Shown here piece after piece: positions 22,063-32,634 of a stretch of DNA of 64,000 nucleotides (its first letter is position 1; each line of letters begins with the position of its first letter). Location: assembly GCA_002205965.3 (NCBI GenBank), contig NADL03000547.1, positions 185,824 to 249,823 of the forward strand, read 5' to 3'. The position numbers were made by a program, and so were the translations under genes. The stretch comes from Kappaphycus alvarezii. Its lineage: Eukaryota > Rhodophyta > Florideophyceae > Gigartinales > Solieriaceae. Below the pieces are notes generated by a model. It was not told the DNA's origin and ran no database searches. It saw nothing but the letters and a program-made list of their open reading frames with translations.

Positions 22063-22778
22063 AAAAGGTTTGTCAGTACTGCGAGTTCTTCCAATACGAC
22101 AGTAAGTTAAAATCTCTATTCGATTTGACGTTCTGTTCGATTGCAAGCAGAGACTAACCTTTTGTTTTTTACTCTGATTCTTTTGAATAACGCTCAGTGC
22201 CGAAAAACAAGACTTTCAGGGACCGCTTCTCGTCGCCGGACGAGTACAACACAGAAAACTTACAATCGTTCTTCGCCGAAAATTGTCAGGAGCTGACGAA
22301 GATCGAGTTTGGAGTTGAGCCAAGAACACCCACCAGAATCGTAATGGAGGAACCAAGGACACCAAGACCCTCCGCCTTCCGCCTTCCCGCTGCTTTATCG
22401 CCACTCGCTCTACCGCCGATTCCAAGAAGGCCCGCAGTCCCTCGCTCCAAGCCCTTGAAGCCTAAGAAGACCCTTCCTATTCTTCCTGACGCGGCTTAGA
22501 TCTTCATCCAGAGAACCGCCAACCACCGTATTCGTAAGAATACACGAAAGCCTCGACTGACCAAGGACCCTCGATCGTCGCCCTTCCACTGCCGTCACTG
22601 CGAAGTCACCTGCACAGATCGGGTGCAGTATCACGAGCACCTTCGATCCCGCAAGCACCAGCACAGCGCCGATAAGACAAGGCACGTCTCCAATATTTGC
22701 AAGATAGAAGTTCCGAGCAAGGCAGACCTTGAGCGACACCGTCTTGGCCGCCGTCATCGAGAGACTGCCCGTCAGTAG
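22063..22778 (+). pseudogene. Captured C2H2/U1-type zinc-finger gene fragment with an intron
   Basis: After a TAG in the primer site the frame runs KVCQYCEFFQYD, then an apparent intron (GTAAGT at 22102, CTAAC branch-like site at 22154-22158, CAG ending at 22197, 96 nt). Joining keeps the frame and continues with PKNKTFRDRF and a Pro/Arg-rich region (about residues 50-120). A TAG at 22497-22499 interrupts it; the same frame continues with a U1-type finger C-x2-C-x12-H-x5-H (FHCRHC...HEHLRSRKH, near 22580-22650) and a second, defective finger (NICKIEV...ERHRLGRRH) to a stop at 22776-22778. It has no start codon of its own and lies where a chromovirus should have only leader, so it looks like acquired host or transposon sequence taken up as DNA rather than as spliced RNA. 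Confidence 0.6.
22102..22197 (+). other. Predicted spliceosomal intron (96 nt)
   Basis: GTAAGT donor, CTAAC branch-like motif about 40 nt before the CAG acceptor, and a T-rich stretch between. Removing it keeps the zinc-finger frame open across both flanks. Confidence 0.55.
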
Positions 22779-23064
22779 TTAAAATTTGAATAAATTTAGG
22801 GAAGAGAAGCAAGAAACACTTCAAAAGTTGCTTTCTCAACCGACTTCGTTTGTGCTGTGTTCAACCTCCCGCCTTGGCTACCTTAAGAGCTCGCTTTCCC
22901 CAGTTCCTTGCAGTAGGACTTGTAAGTCCGTATCGCCGCCAGGTTCTAGACAGGAAAACAACCGTTCGGTAAAGCATCGGAAGGAGGGCTACTATGGCAC
23001 ACCCAACGTGACTGGCGTCAAACCCTTACATCAGAGAAAATCAACTTTCCCAAGTTATCGACTG

Positions 23065-23119
23065 GGATTCGAACTCGAGACCTCTCACTGGTGTTTTTCT
23101 GGTCTAGCCAACTCGGCCA
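23065..23119 (-). promoter_or_regulatory. tRNA-like internal pol III promoter (A and B boxes), possible SINE head
   Basis: On the minus strand TGGCCGAGTTGG (23119-23108) matches the A-box consensus TRGYNNARNNGG and AGTTCGAATCC (23075-23065) differs from the B-box consensus GGTTCGANNCC only at the first base. The spacing of about 32 nt is tRNA-like. Acceptor and T stems do not pair, so it is not a functional tRNA; a tRNA-derived SINE or an old tRNA pseudogene is more likely. Confidence 0.5.
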
Positions 23120-23179
23120 CAGTGCAGACCGATTCTTGCTGTGCAAATTGGAAAAATTTAATTCAAAGGAAAAAACCAA

Positions 23180-23760
23180 CCGCCCACGTGCTCGCGCCGC
23201 GGGCCTGGACTGCCAATACGAAGTCCCGCTCCTTGTCCCGGGAACGAATATCCGTCCTGCGGACATTCTCATACAACCCCCCCCCCTGCCCACTGGTCAA
23301 CAGGTCCGCCCCATAGCCTGCGACCTAACCATTGTCTCGCCGTTCAAACAAGGTGTGCGCACAAGGGCCACCCAAATGGCCGGCGGCGCCGCCGACATTG
23401 CCCATCGAGACAAAGTCACAGACCTGGAGCGCAAACTGGTACGCCGCATCCCGCCCCCTTCGCACAACACCCTCCAGGAACCGAACTTCAAGTTTCAGCC
23501 CCTGGCTTTCGACTCCTTGGGTGCCCCATCCCCCGCCTCTATCCTGTTCATCGAAGACTTCATCCCGCGCATCGCAGAGAAGTTCAACACAACCACAGCA
23601 GTGATCCGCAGACGAATTTTCAGCGCATTAGTTGCACACTGTGGTCTTCTATTGCAATGGCGATTCTATCGCGAGCCCCACTGCACGTGCCTGACGTGGA
23701 ACATCCGGTTAGTTCTTAGCCGTATAGTCAGTCCTGCAGTGTACACGATAGATACTCAAT
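23180..23760 (+). pseudogene. C-terminal nuclease-like region of the non-LTR RT family
   Basis: The frame reads VPGTNIRPADILIQ...RPIACDLTIVSP, then a His/Asp/Lys-rich helix, FQPLAFDSLGAPSPASILFIEDFIPRIAEKF and a final helix. It aligns with the minus-strand frame at 43679-44161 (SRDILLVQ...RPIACDVAITPP...FQPLFFDSLDAPSPETALF). The RPADxL...(A)CDxT spacing resembles the PD-(D/E)xK fold of restriction-like endonucleases carried at the C-terminus of some non-LTR elements; that assignment is inference. A one-base shift near 23655 moves the end into another frame that closes as SRAPLHVPDVEHPVSS. It lies inside the chromovirus leader. Confidence 0.6.
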
Positions 23761-23805
23761 GAAGTAAAGTTTCTTCTTCGACCTATCAACCAATAGGAAA
23801 AGACC

Positions 23806-24760
23806 GTGGAAACTCCTGAAATTACAGTAGAGGCTCTCGCTCAATCTGTAAGCGAACTTCAAAGTCAGATGACAGAAGCCCATAATCAGATCTGCGCGCA
23901 GCAGAATCAGCTCAATAATGCTGCTCAAAAGGTAGGAGCCCTCGAGAATGAACTGAACTATCTCTCGTCAGGATCAATACTGGTACCTCTAGTAGTCAAA
24001 ATGAGAACAAGGAAGCCTCTAAGAAGAACAAACCGGGATCTTTCGGTGGGAAAGGGTCCGTTGAAAGCTGGTGCGTGTAGATGGAGAATTACTTGGGTGA
24101 AGCAGATGGGCAAGCTACTATGAACATTGCTCTGAGCCATCTCTCGGTAAATGCTCATGATCTGTGGATGGTCTATTCAAATAGTGCGGCGGGGAAGGAA
24201 ATTCAAACATGGAAGGAATTGAAGGCTGCTCTCCTCAATCGTTTTGAGACGATAAACAAAGAAAAAATCACCCGAGACAAACTGGCTCGCTGGAAACAAG
24301 TCAAGGACGTTCCAACATTTAATGATGATTTTAACAAAATCTTATTGGACATCCCAGACATTTGAGTAAAAGATCAAATAGATCGATATTTACGCGGCCT
24401 GAAACCATACATTTGGAAAACCTTATGCACGAAAGAATACACCAAGCTTTCCGATCTTAGGGGAGATGCAGAAAGAATGGAAGCGGCGTATAGGCGTTCA
24501 GAACCCCTGAGAAATACCAAGTCTGGTGAAAAACTGCTGAATGGAAGTTCATCTGCCGGAAATAATGGCCCTGTACCAATGGAAATTGGAAACGTGGAAG
24601 TAAAGTCTGGTGTCGAGTCATCACATGTGAATCTACAGAAGCTTAATAAGGAAGAGCGAGACAAATGAATGCGTGAAGTACTATGCCTAAGATGCAGACA
24701 GAAAGGACACATAGCAAAGAACTGCCCAAAAGCCCGGAAGAACTGAACGACGGTCCTCAT
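23806..24760 (+). pseudogene. Chromovirus gag with CCHC knuckle
   Basis: A coiled-coil head (EALAQSVSELQSQMTEAHNQ...) starts at a GTG (23806); an in-frame TAG at 23794 blocks extension, so the original ATG is mutated or lies at 23869. A shift moves to the frame at 24081, which has the retrotransposon-gag core (WKELKAALLNRFETINKE, PTFNDDFNKI), a stop at 24363, then RYLRGLKPYIWKTL. The knuckle CLRCRQKGHIAKNC (C-x2-C-x4-H-x4-C) is at 24684-24725, after a second stop at 24666. Gag forms the particle and binds genomic RNA. Confidence 0.85.
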
Positions 24761-24789
24761 TCAGTTCGAGATCAAGGAAATCTCATTCT

Positions 24790-25447
24790 TTCAACGGTAA
24801 GATCCAAACAACCAGTTAGGGCCACACCGACCCCAACCTTCCAACGCTACCACCGCGGACTTCTTATTGTTAAAGGAGTAATTTCCAACGGACCAGCTAA
24901 AATCCTCATTGACCCCGGCGGTGAGGTTAATTTCCTCAGCAAATCATTTTGCGATCACCATAAGATTAAAACCGAAGAATCAGAAGAACTTGCCGAAATG
25001 GAGAATGGTGTTGATCAAAAACTAATGGAAACACCGCATCCTGTTATCTTCCAGATAAGAAAATACACTGAACCACTGTACTTCGCCATAAGCCCCCTGA
25101 AGAGGTATGATGCAATCCTTGGGAAAGAATGGTGTGGATCCCATAAAGCGATTATCGACACCGCCGAAAATCAAGTTTCATTCAATTATAAGGATGAAAA
25201 TTACGTTATTGCTGCCAATGAAAGGCTATTGAATTCTTTCGTTTCCGCAAATTCAATACTCACTGATTTAGAAAAAAATTATGGGACATATGCAGTACTT
25301 GTGAGACCCCTAAGTTCAAAGTCCTATTCTAAGGAAACCTATTACGGAGAGATTCAATACATACTTACCCAGTATGAGGATGTATTCCCAAACAGACTTC
25401 CAAAAGGCCTCCCCCGAAGAGGAAGTATGATTTCAAGATTTAATTAG
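24790..25447 (+). pseudogene. Chromovirus aspartic protease with altered active site
   Basis: AKILIDPGGEVNFLS near 24911 holds the catalytic Asp, but the D-T/S-G signature is D-P-G, which would remove the fireman's-grip hydroxyl. The flap and C-terminal half (YDAILGKEWCGSHKAIID, near 25100) are typical. A TAG at 25445 separates it from the RT. Confidence 0.8.
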
Positions 25448-25449
25448 AA

Positions 25450-26760
25450 AAAGAAGCAAAACCCCAGAAAAAGGGTCTCTACTGTCTTTCGGACAAAGAA
25501 ATGGGGGAACTTCGCACGCAGCTAGATGAGCCTCTGGAGAGTGATTTCATTAGACCAAGCAAGAGCCCGTGGGGAGCCCCAATTCTCTTCGTGACAAAGA
25601 AGGACAGCTCATTGCGGATGTGTGTGGATTACAGAGCACTCAATCGGCTTACTGTAAAGAACAGTTATCCACTGCCACGCATAGAAGATATATTTGATCA
25701 GCTCAAAGGATCAAAGTACTTCTCCAAAATAGACCTGAGGTCAGGCTATCATCAGATCAGACTGGATGAATCTTCAATACCCCTCACGGCATTTAGAACT
25801 CGATATGGACATTTCGAATTTCTGGTATTGCCATTTGGATTGACAAATGCCCCAGCGACTTTCATGGGCCTTATGAACGACTTATTTAAAGATGTACTTG
25901 ACGTTTTTGTTATCGTATATCTGGATGACATTCTTATATTTAGTAAGACATGGGAAGAACATTTGAAACACATCGCTGAAGTATTGGAGATCCTTAGAAG
26001 GGAAAAGGTATTCGCGAAATTGTCAAAGTGTGTCTTTGGTGTCAAAGAAGTGGAGTATCTTGGGCATATCATATGCCAGGAAGGAATTTCTGTGGATCCC
26101 AACAAAATTAAAGCCGTTATGGAATGGCCGACGCCTCGGAACAAACAACATATTTAGTCATTCTTAGGGTTTGTAAATTATTGTAGACGGTTCATTAAGG
26201 GTTGTTCCTTAATTTTGAAACCACTTACCGAGTCGACAAAGAACGTTTGTTTTCATTGGACAGAAACTTAAGAAAAATCATTTCAAACCTTGAAAAAAAT
26301 ATTGTGCAACGCTCCAGTCCTTCGAAATTTCGAGTCAAGTCTACCGATCTATGTTACTACAGATGCTTCCAAATACGCAATTGGTGCTGTATTGGAACAA
26401 GGAACCGCGAAGGACAAAAGACCAGTCGCTTTCGCATCCAGAACTTTAAATGATGCCGAACGGAATTATGCAGCCCACGAAAGAGAGCTATTGGCCATTG
26501 GGGACTGCCTAAAGTGGTGGAAAGCATACTTGTATGGGAATTTTTTCACTGTTCATTCTGACCAATCCCCATTGAGATACCTCGAGACACAAGATAATCT
26601 GTCACAGAGACAGGTTAGATGGTTGGAAAGATTAGTTGACTTTGATTTCAAGATTATACCCATCTCCGGGAAATCAAATATAGGTGCCGATTCCCTCTCA
26701 AGACAACCCCATAATGTACCCTCACCCCATCATCGAAACAAAGGGCTACTCGAAAAAGTA
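25450..26760 (+). pseudogene. Chromovirus reverse transcriptase and RNase H
   Basis: RT (25501-26157) has [52 protein letters not shown] and the YLDD box at 25918-25929, followed by VEYLGHII. After a TAG at 26155 the connection SFLGFVNYCRRFIKG continues. RNase H (26290-26700) has TTDASKYAIGAVL (Asp), HERELLAI (Glu) and HSDQSPLRYL (Asp). The motifs are complete, so only the stop and shift near 26200-26290 prevent function. Confidence 0.9.
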
Positions 26761-26899
26761 ATAATGAAGACATGTTCGGAATCAAACAATATTTCTGTTC
26801 CGTTTTTTGAATCATCCGATCTTGAAGAGCTTGTAAAAGACTACCATCGAGATGAAAGCTTCAAAGACGAGTACAAAGATCCGAAAGCACCTTTCGAAA

Positions 26900-28240
26900 G
26901 AAATGGATCGCTTTTGTTAAGACAAGGAAAAATTTGCATACCAGAAGGAGCGTTTAAAGTCAAGTTGTTGCATGACTACCATTCGACTCCAAATTTTGGA
27001 CTCTTGGGAATATCCAAAACAATCAATAGAATATCACCGAAGTTTACTGGAAAAACTTACGTGCTGATGTCCTTTGGTACCTTCGTTCTTGTCACTGCCA
27101 AACGGACAAACCATTTAACCAGAAACCTGCAGGTCTTTTACAACCTCTTGATCCACCGAAAACCAAATGGACTCACATAACGAGGGACTTTATTACACCA
27201 CTTCCAAGGTCAAAGGAAAGAAACAATGGCATCTTAACTGTCGTTGACAGATTATCAAAGATGATCAGAATTATACAAACCAAGCCTAAAATAGATGCTC
27301 CTTCAACTGCCAAGCTGTTCAAGGACCACATATACAGAAACCAAGGAATTCCGACGAATATCATTTGTGATAGGGATTCTATTTTTATGAGCAAATTTGG
27401 AAGAGTCTGTTCCACCTTCTGGGTACCAAGATATCCCCTTCTTCAGCGTATCACCCACAAACAGATGGACAATCTGAGATTATAAACAGAAAGATCGAAG
27501 AAATGATTCGTTCTTTTGTTAGCTTCGACAAGTTGGATTGGGACAAATACTTGGTAGACTTCGAAGTTGCTTACAACTCATCCATTAATGCTACTACAAC
27601 ATTCTCTCCGTTCTTCCTCAATTATGGAGTACACCCTAAAACTGTCCCTTTGGATATACTCTCCGCAGACAACCCTGCCGCAACACAGTTCCTGAAAAAC
27701 ATGCAAGGATCACTGAAAAAAGCCCAAGAACAAATCAAAAAATCAAATGAATCCACTGCCTTGTATGTCAATAGAAGTAGAAGACCCTCTTCGTATAAAG
27801 TTGGTGACAATGTCTGGTTGTCCACAAGAAACCTAGCTTTTGAAGATGGTGCAGGATCTCGAAAACTAAACCCGAAGTATTGTGGGCCATTCGAAATATC
27901 TGAGGACTTAAACGGAGTTACGTACCGTTTAATTCTTTCCAAACCAATGATCGATAGAGGAATTCACAATGCTTTCCATGCTAGTCTCCTTAAGCCGTAC
28001 TTTGAAGATGAGTTTGATCAAAAAACTCCGCCGCCACCACCTATACAAGTTAAGAACGGACAAGAAGAATACGAGGTCGAAACCATTCTCACTCACAAGA
28101 GACAACACGGAAAAACCAAATATCTCATTAAATGGAAAGGATATGCAGACCACGAGAACTCATGGCTATCAAAGAAGGATCTCAAAAATTGTGAAGATCT
28201 GCTACACAGATACAAGAATCGGGGCAATTCTTCTTCGTAG
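26900..28240 (+). pseudogene. Chromovirus integrase and chromodomain
   Basis: The zinc-binding part starts at LLHDYHSTPNFGLLGISKT (near 26965); the Cys pair is displaced by a shift near 27030-27080. The core shows the first Asp in ILTVVDRLSKM (27235), the second in IICDRDSIF (27365), and Glu in the SEII segment near 27475. The frame 27503-28240 holds the rest of the core, the GPFEISEDLNGVTYRL barrel and a chromodomain (YEVETILTHKR...YLIKWKGYADHENSW, 28065-28230) with the aromatic residues that read methyl-lysine. Frameshifts at about 27170 and 27420. Confidence 0.9.
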
Positions 28241-28250
28241 GGGGTAGTGA

Positions 28251-28768
28251 TGTAACGATTGTGCCCCCAAATCAATTAAGACATTACTGACAGTATCCCG
28301 ACAGTAACCGTTACCAAGATTTACACTGTACCAAGAACATCAGTGCAACTCGTGCACTGTACCCAGACAACGGTGTAAAACACAAGACCCGTACCACCCC
28401 GTGCCGAACCAATCACATAACGCCATTGTGACGATCTCGCGTGGTTCTCGAAACTTCTCCCACCTCACTAATCAGCAATTACGTTATGTCTTCTTTCCAT
28501 TTGGACCAATGGAACTTTGCTATGATGTTTTCTGCTGTCAATCTCCCTGATAGTTTCTACGTGAACCTTCACACCCTTTTAGTTTCATGCCTTTAGGGCC
28601 CTTCTTCTAGAACACCTCTCAATTTAGCATTGCTTGCCTACAATCTACCATTGCCGTCGTTGAGTACTATTTCTATATAAAACCTGTTCTGAAGCTCCGG
28701 CCTGTTTACCGGAAGCATCAACCAACAGTTCAACCATCGATTACCTTGTGTGCGCCCAAACCCCCACA
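28251..28768 (+). repeat. Chromovirus 3' LTR (518 bp)
   Basis: Begins TGTAACGATT right after the purine-rich TAGGGGGTAGTGA (28238-28250) and ends CCCCCACA. About 90 bp not in the 5' LTR (28320-28410) include CAGTGCA...TGCACTG and TTTACAC...GTGTAAA inverted pairs. Confidence 0.9.
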
Positions 28769-28773
28769 CGTCT
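28769..28773 (+). repeat. Right target-site duplication of the chromovirus (CGTCT)
   Basis: Identical to 21615-21619. Confidence 0.9.
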
Positions 28774-29364
28774 GCACTAATCATATAGGAGTTTAGGGAG
28801 GGCTTCTGCCCAATCTCCCCCACTGCATGACATTTTGAGCGCGTGCTTGATAGTTCCCGCCATCCGCTCCGCGCGACCGTTCTCCATCAGCGCGTAAGCA
28901 AGTACCGTCTTTCACTCGACGAACTTCTCTTTCGTGTACTCATATACCGATCACGCCATAAACTCAGTTGATTTATCCGAGGTGAGCCTCTTTGGCGGTC
29001 CAAACGTTGATATTATCCCTTCCCTGATGAATCTTATCACCGTATCGGCAGTAGAATATTTCGCGGCCCAAGCCATGGGCAACCCAGTAATATGTTCCAC
29101 GTAAATCAGAATAAATCTTTTTCCAGTATTCGAAGGCTTGTATAGACCAGCGAAGTCCATTTAGATGGTCTCAAAGAGTCCAGTGATGGGAGCTCTCAGA
29201 CTCGAGTGATACGTCTGGAACCTTCTCGCAAGTTGAAATCTATAAGAACCGTGTACGTACCCGGTGACGTCAAGGTACACTCTAGGCCACCACAATTGGT
29301 CTCTTAAGAAATTTATTGACGAATTGACGTCCCAGTGGCCAATATCATCGTGAAAAGTCGCCAT
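28774..29364 (-). pseudogene. Element D integrase, N-terminal and core part
   Basis: FHDDIGHWD with the His pair (29360-29330) is followed by a segment in which the Cys-x2-Cys of A (CDNC) is not present. Then RAPITGLFET, a stop, and MDFAGLYKPSNTGKRF (first Asp), RLTSDKSTEF (second Asp), and NGRAERMAG (Glu) near 28860. The last residues before the junction, LPKLLYD, match LPKVLYG of element A, and A's following residues reappear at 21614. Confidence 0.85.
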
Positions 29365-30600
29365 TATCTTCGAACGTTGACCAATTGGAAGAAAACCACA
29401 GATTCAGTCCTTCTTGCGACGAAAAAAAGTGTCTTTCCAGAGCATGAAACGCTTTGCACTGTTTCTGACTGCGACCTTATTCTTCGTATCCGAATTTGGA
29501 ACTCGTTCTTCGGCTAGGGACCATCATGTGTCTAGCAGGTGCGGTTCCAAGCCATCAAACTTTGGGTGTGCCCAATCCACTGTTGCTACCAATCCTTCTG
29601 TTATGTTCTCGTTGTTTCTTCTTTCCGATTCCTTGTAAGTTCTTCGCGAAATAGAATCGGCCGCTCCATTCTCCGGCCCCGAAGATTCTTCATCTCGAAG
29701 TCGTATTCCACCATCAAGGTCATTCACTTTGCCAATTGACCGTGAACATCTTTCTTTTTGAACGCAGTTTGAAGGGATTGGTGATCAGTATAGAAGACAA
29801 CATTCTTATCAAACAGAAGGTACAATCGGAACTTCTTAAGAGCGAAGGCCACCGCAAGTCCTTCTCGTTCAATTGTGGAGTAGCGGCGCTCCTTGTCCTT
29901 CATCGCTCGAGAAGCGAACTGAATTTACTTTACAGTCCCCTTTCTTCTGCGATAGTACCAATCCAAAATCCCTTAAAACCCCTAAAACCCCTATATGACC
30001 GATAAAGTTCACTTCTGATAGCGCAAAGCTGCACTTGGTTACCTTCAGATTCAACTTCGTTTCTTGAATACTCCTGAAAACCTCTTTGCTATGAGTTATG
30101 TGTTCCTCAACGTCTTCGAGAAAATTACAACTTCGTTCACGGAGCAAACGGTAACCCGCGAAGGACCCAGTCCATCGTCCTCTAAAACGTCCCTGGAGCG
30201 TTCATGAGTCCAAATGGCATCACCTCGATTTTATTTGTTCTATACTGAGATAATAAAAAAGTCATCTTTTCCTTGCACAGCTCGGACATTCTAACTTGCC
30301 AGCATCCTATGTAAAGGTCCAACCTCGTGAAGAACTCTGTGGCAGAGAGTTCGTCGAATATTTTTCTATTTTCGGTAGCGGTAAGCAGTCTGGCTTCATC
30401 AACCTGTTCAACTCACAGTAGTTGACACAGAACCAGGACCTTCCGTCTTTCTGCATAGCTATCACTACCGAAAAGGACCAGGCAGACCTTTACGGCGTAA
30501 TGATTTCAGCTTCCAATAATTAATTCACTTCTTTCCTTACTAGTTCAGTATGCCTTTGCGGCATTCGACAGGCTTTCTAATGTATCGAAGCCTCGTCTGT
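29365..30600 (-). pseudogene. Element D RT and RNase H, strongly decayed
   Basis: RT blocks recognisable on the minus strand include QVRMSELCKEKMTFLLSQY and MPFGLMNAPGTF near 30290-30190, and the LKVTKCSFALSEVNFIGHIG segment at 30060-30000 (frame 29869-30147). RNase H remains are scattered at 29930-29700 over three frames. No intact catalytic Asp pair was seen. Confidence 0.65.
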
Positions 30601-30603
30601 GAA

Positions 30604-31359
30604 CTACAACGAATGTATCACCGGCACCTGAGCAGGCATCAGATCGTGAATGTCCCATTCGATGACATCCGTATCCTTGAGAGCATTCGCCAGCCCCTTC
30701 TGGTTCTTCTCTTCTAGGCGGTCCAACTTTGAGGCCGCTAAAGCCGAGCGATTCACCTCCACTTTTACCTCTCTCTTAACTTCACTCTTCGCGGAGCGAA
30801 GTAGATTAGTTTCGTACGGTTCCTTGTTAAAGATGGCTAAGACCAGGTCTTGTTGGGTATCCGATCCGCTATCGTTTTCACTGGAGGGCGGCAAGGGTTG
30901 GAGAGTTTCCTCATTGTCCGAACCTTTGAGAGACTTAAAGTCCTCACTGTTCGTCTGAGCCCTATTTATTCTGGACAAATGATTGAAGATTGGTAACAAA
31001 ACCTCTTCTTCTCCTATATCCAAAACGACGGGCTGGGGTGCATAATAGATGCGCGTCTGGAGGGCTTCCAGAGTCTGATTTCCAACATTAACGTCGAACG
31101 GGGCATTGCTGACCACCAGGAACTCTTGGCGCACGACCATTGACCCGTAAGACACCGGCAATCCTCTGAGACAATAAGAACCCCAGCAATAGTTACGTCT
31201 GCTACCATCACCCGAGGATCTATCTCCGTCGGGATGGGTAACAGCTTTTGGCAGAGGTCCCAAGAGATCAGGTTGGGAACTGCACCCGTGTCCAGAAGTG
31301 CATGAGTCTTTGATACATACAACCACACGGCTACTACCTTGAGTCAGCATGGAAACCAT
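30604..31359 (-). pseudogene. Element D protease and protease-RT linker
   Basis: HALLDTGAVPNLIS (near 31300-31260) is a retroviral-type aspartic protease signature in the frame 31014-31328; the overlapping frame 30604-31359 gives the C-terminal half (VVSNAPFDVNVGNQTLEAL) and an acidic linker (TNSEDFKSL...NDSGSDTQQ) leading to WDIHDLMPAQVPVIH, the start of RT. The same linker with NSEDF/DSEDF is found in C, A and B, which ties the four elements together. Confidence 0.75.
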
Positions 31360-31546
31360 AAATAGTTAACGATCGATTTCTATGTAACCGGCAGCCTCTT
31401 GTGTAAAAGTTTCCTTAATATATTCTGGCCTCCTCGGCATCCCCGCGCAATATTTGTCCGAATTTCACCCGCGTGGTAGCGAGAGCCAGTTCACCGACCA
31501 CGTTATACTCCCCTATCTGATCCTTGAGTCCAACGGAGTTCTTCTT

Positions 31547-32460
31547 CTACTTGCTGTTTCCTATTTTATTCTTCTTCCTTGGGACATGGACAATCATGGG
31601 CGGACGATTAACAGGGGCATCGTTCTTGATGGCATCAAGATACATGAAGTTTTCTCTCCTCTGATTCGGGAGTTCCTGCCTGTCAGCTTTTCTCTTGGTG
31701 GCAGAAAAAACGTACCATTTGCGATATTCCTGAGCAACAGCGACCTTTTCATCATCCCTCGGCTTCTTCATTTGCAACTATTCTCCAGAGATAGACCGTT
31801 TCCTTGCAACTACTTCTCGCTGATTATCACCAAGAGAAATATTGGACCAGCATGTTCCCTCCGAATGGCTTCTTCTCCGCAAATCGTGCAAAGTGTATCT
31901 CTATGCGGGATATGCGGGCAACAGCTGGTCCCATGGCCTTTCTGGTTGCAATAGCTGCAAAAATACTCTGCATCCGTCTTCACTGGCGTCTTCTTTCGGT
32001 CGAGTTTTTTCCTCACGATCAAAAACAGTTTAGCGAATTTTTCGGCCAACTTATCCACCCTGTTTTCTTGGTGCTGAGAACTACGAGCATCGGGCCGTTG
32101 GAAAATCTTCTACGGCGTTCCACTCGATAATTTACGTTGACTTTCTTCTCTGTAGAATGTCTTTTACCAACTTTTGAAGTCCGTGATTCCCTTCTTGAGC
32201 CCCTTGTAGTCCGTAGAGGCTCTAAAAATCACAAAATGCGTCATTTATTGATTTTATGGCAGTACAGACCGAACGAGGCTGTATCATTTAATCCATGCTA
32301 GGTAGCCCGATAAGTCCTTCGGGCCCAACCTATCGTTAATGGTCTTCTGCAGTTCTTTTTCCGGCTTTGGGGTTTCCCCAAACTCCTAGATGAGCTTATC
32401 ATTTACGGTCATATAGTCCTTCGCCCGCTCAGTCAACGCTACATCGCGCGCAAAAGCCTC
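31547..32460 (-). pseudogene. Element D gag and nucleocapsid
   Basis: On the minus strand CSYCNQKGHGTSCC (C-x2-C-x4-H-x4-C) and a damaged second knuckle CTICGEE... lie near 31965-31890, preceded by a helical Lys-rich segment (MDKLAEKFAKLFLIVRKKL). The pair of knuckles with HIPHR between parallels NPHRN between the knuckles of element B. Upstream gag is scattered over frames. Confidence 0.65.
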
Positions 32461-32634
32461 GTATTAACGCTCAAACGATGCGCCATCAAGGTTGAAGAGG
32501 AGCCCGCCTTTATATTTTCTTTCGCGCATAACTACGCTCTCGTACGCGAAAAGGAATCGAGCGATGTCAAATATAGGGTACATTTGAAGAAAAGGTGTGG
32601 TTTCGTGGTAATAATTTGACCTTGGAGGCGGTAC

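Larger units (their letters stand above)
21620..28768 (+). mobile_element. Chromovirus (Ty3/gypsy) with cargo-bearing leader, nested in element D
   Basis: Bounded by LTRs with TG...CA ends and a perfect 5-bp duplication, total 7,149 bp. The internal order is primer site, a foreign leader of about 1.7 kb, gag with CCHC knuckle, protease, RT, RNase H, integrase, chromodomain, purine tract. Chromodomains are thought to direct integration to marked chromatin. Stops at 24363, 24666, 25445 and 26155, several shifts and an altered protease motif suggest the copy is inactive unless the sequence has indel errors. It interrupts the integrase of a minus-strand relative of elements A-C. Confidence 0.9.
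28774..32480 (-). mobile_element. Ty3/gypsy element D, minus strand, split by the chromovirus
   Basis: Reading right to left: gag with two knuckles, protease, RT, RNase H, integrase; the integrase ends at the chromovirus junction and resumes at 21614. Protein sequence is closest in this window to element C and then to A/B (shared DTGAVPNLIS protease and TGLFET block in integrase). Heavily eroded. LTRs were not identified; the region 32480-33000 may hold the 5' end of D, C, or both head to head. Confidence 0.8.

Noticed and set aside
23065..23119. A functional tRNA gene on the minus strand
   Set aside because: A and B boxes are good, but acceptor, anticodon and T stems do not pair; reported only as a tRNA-like pol III promoter.
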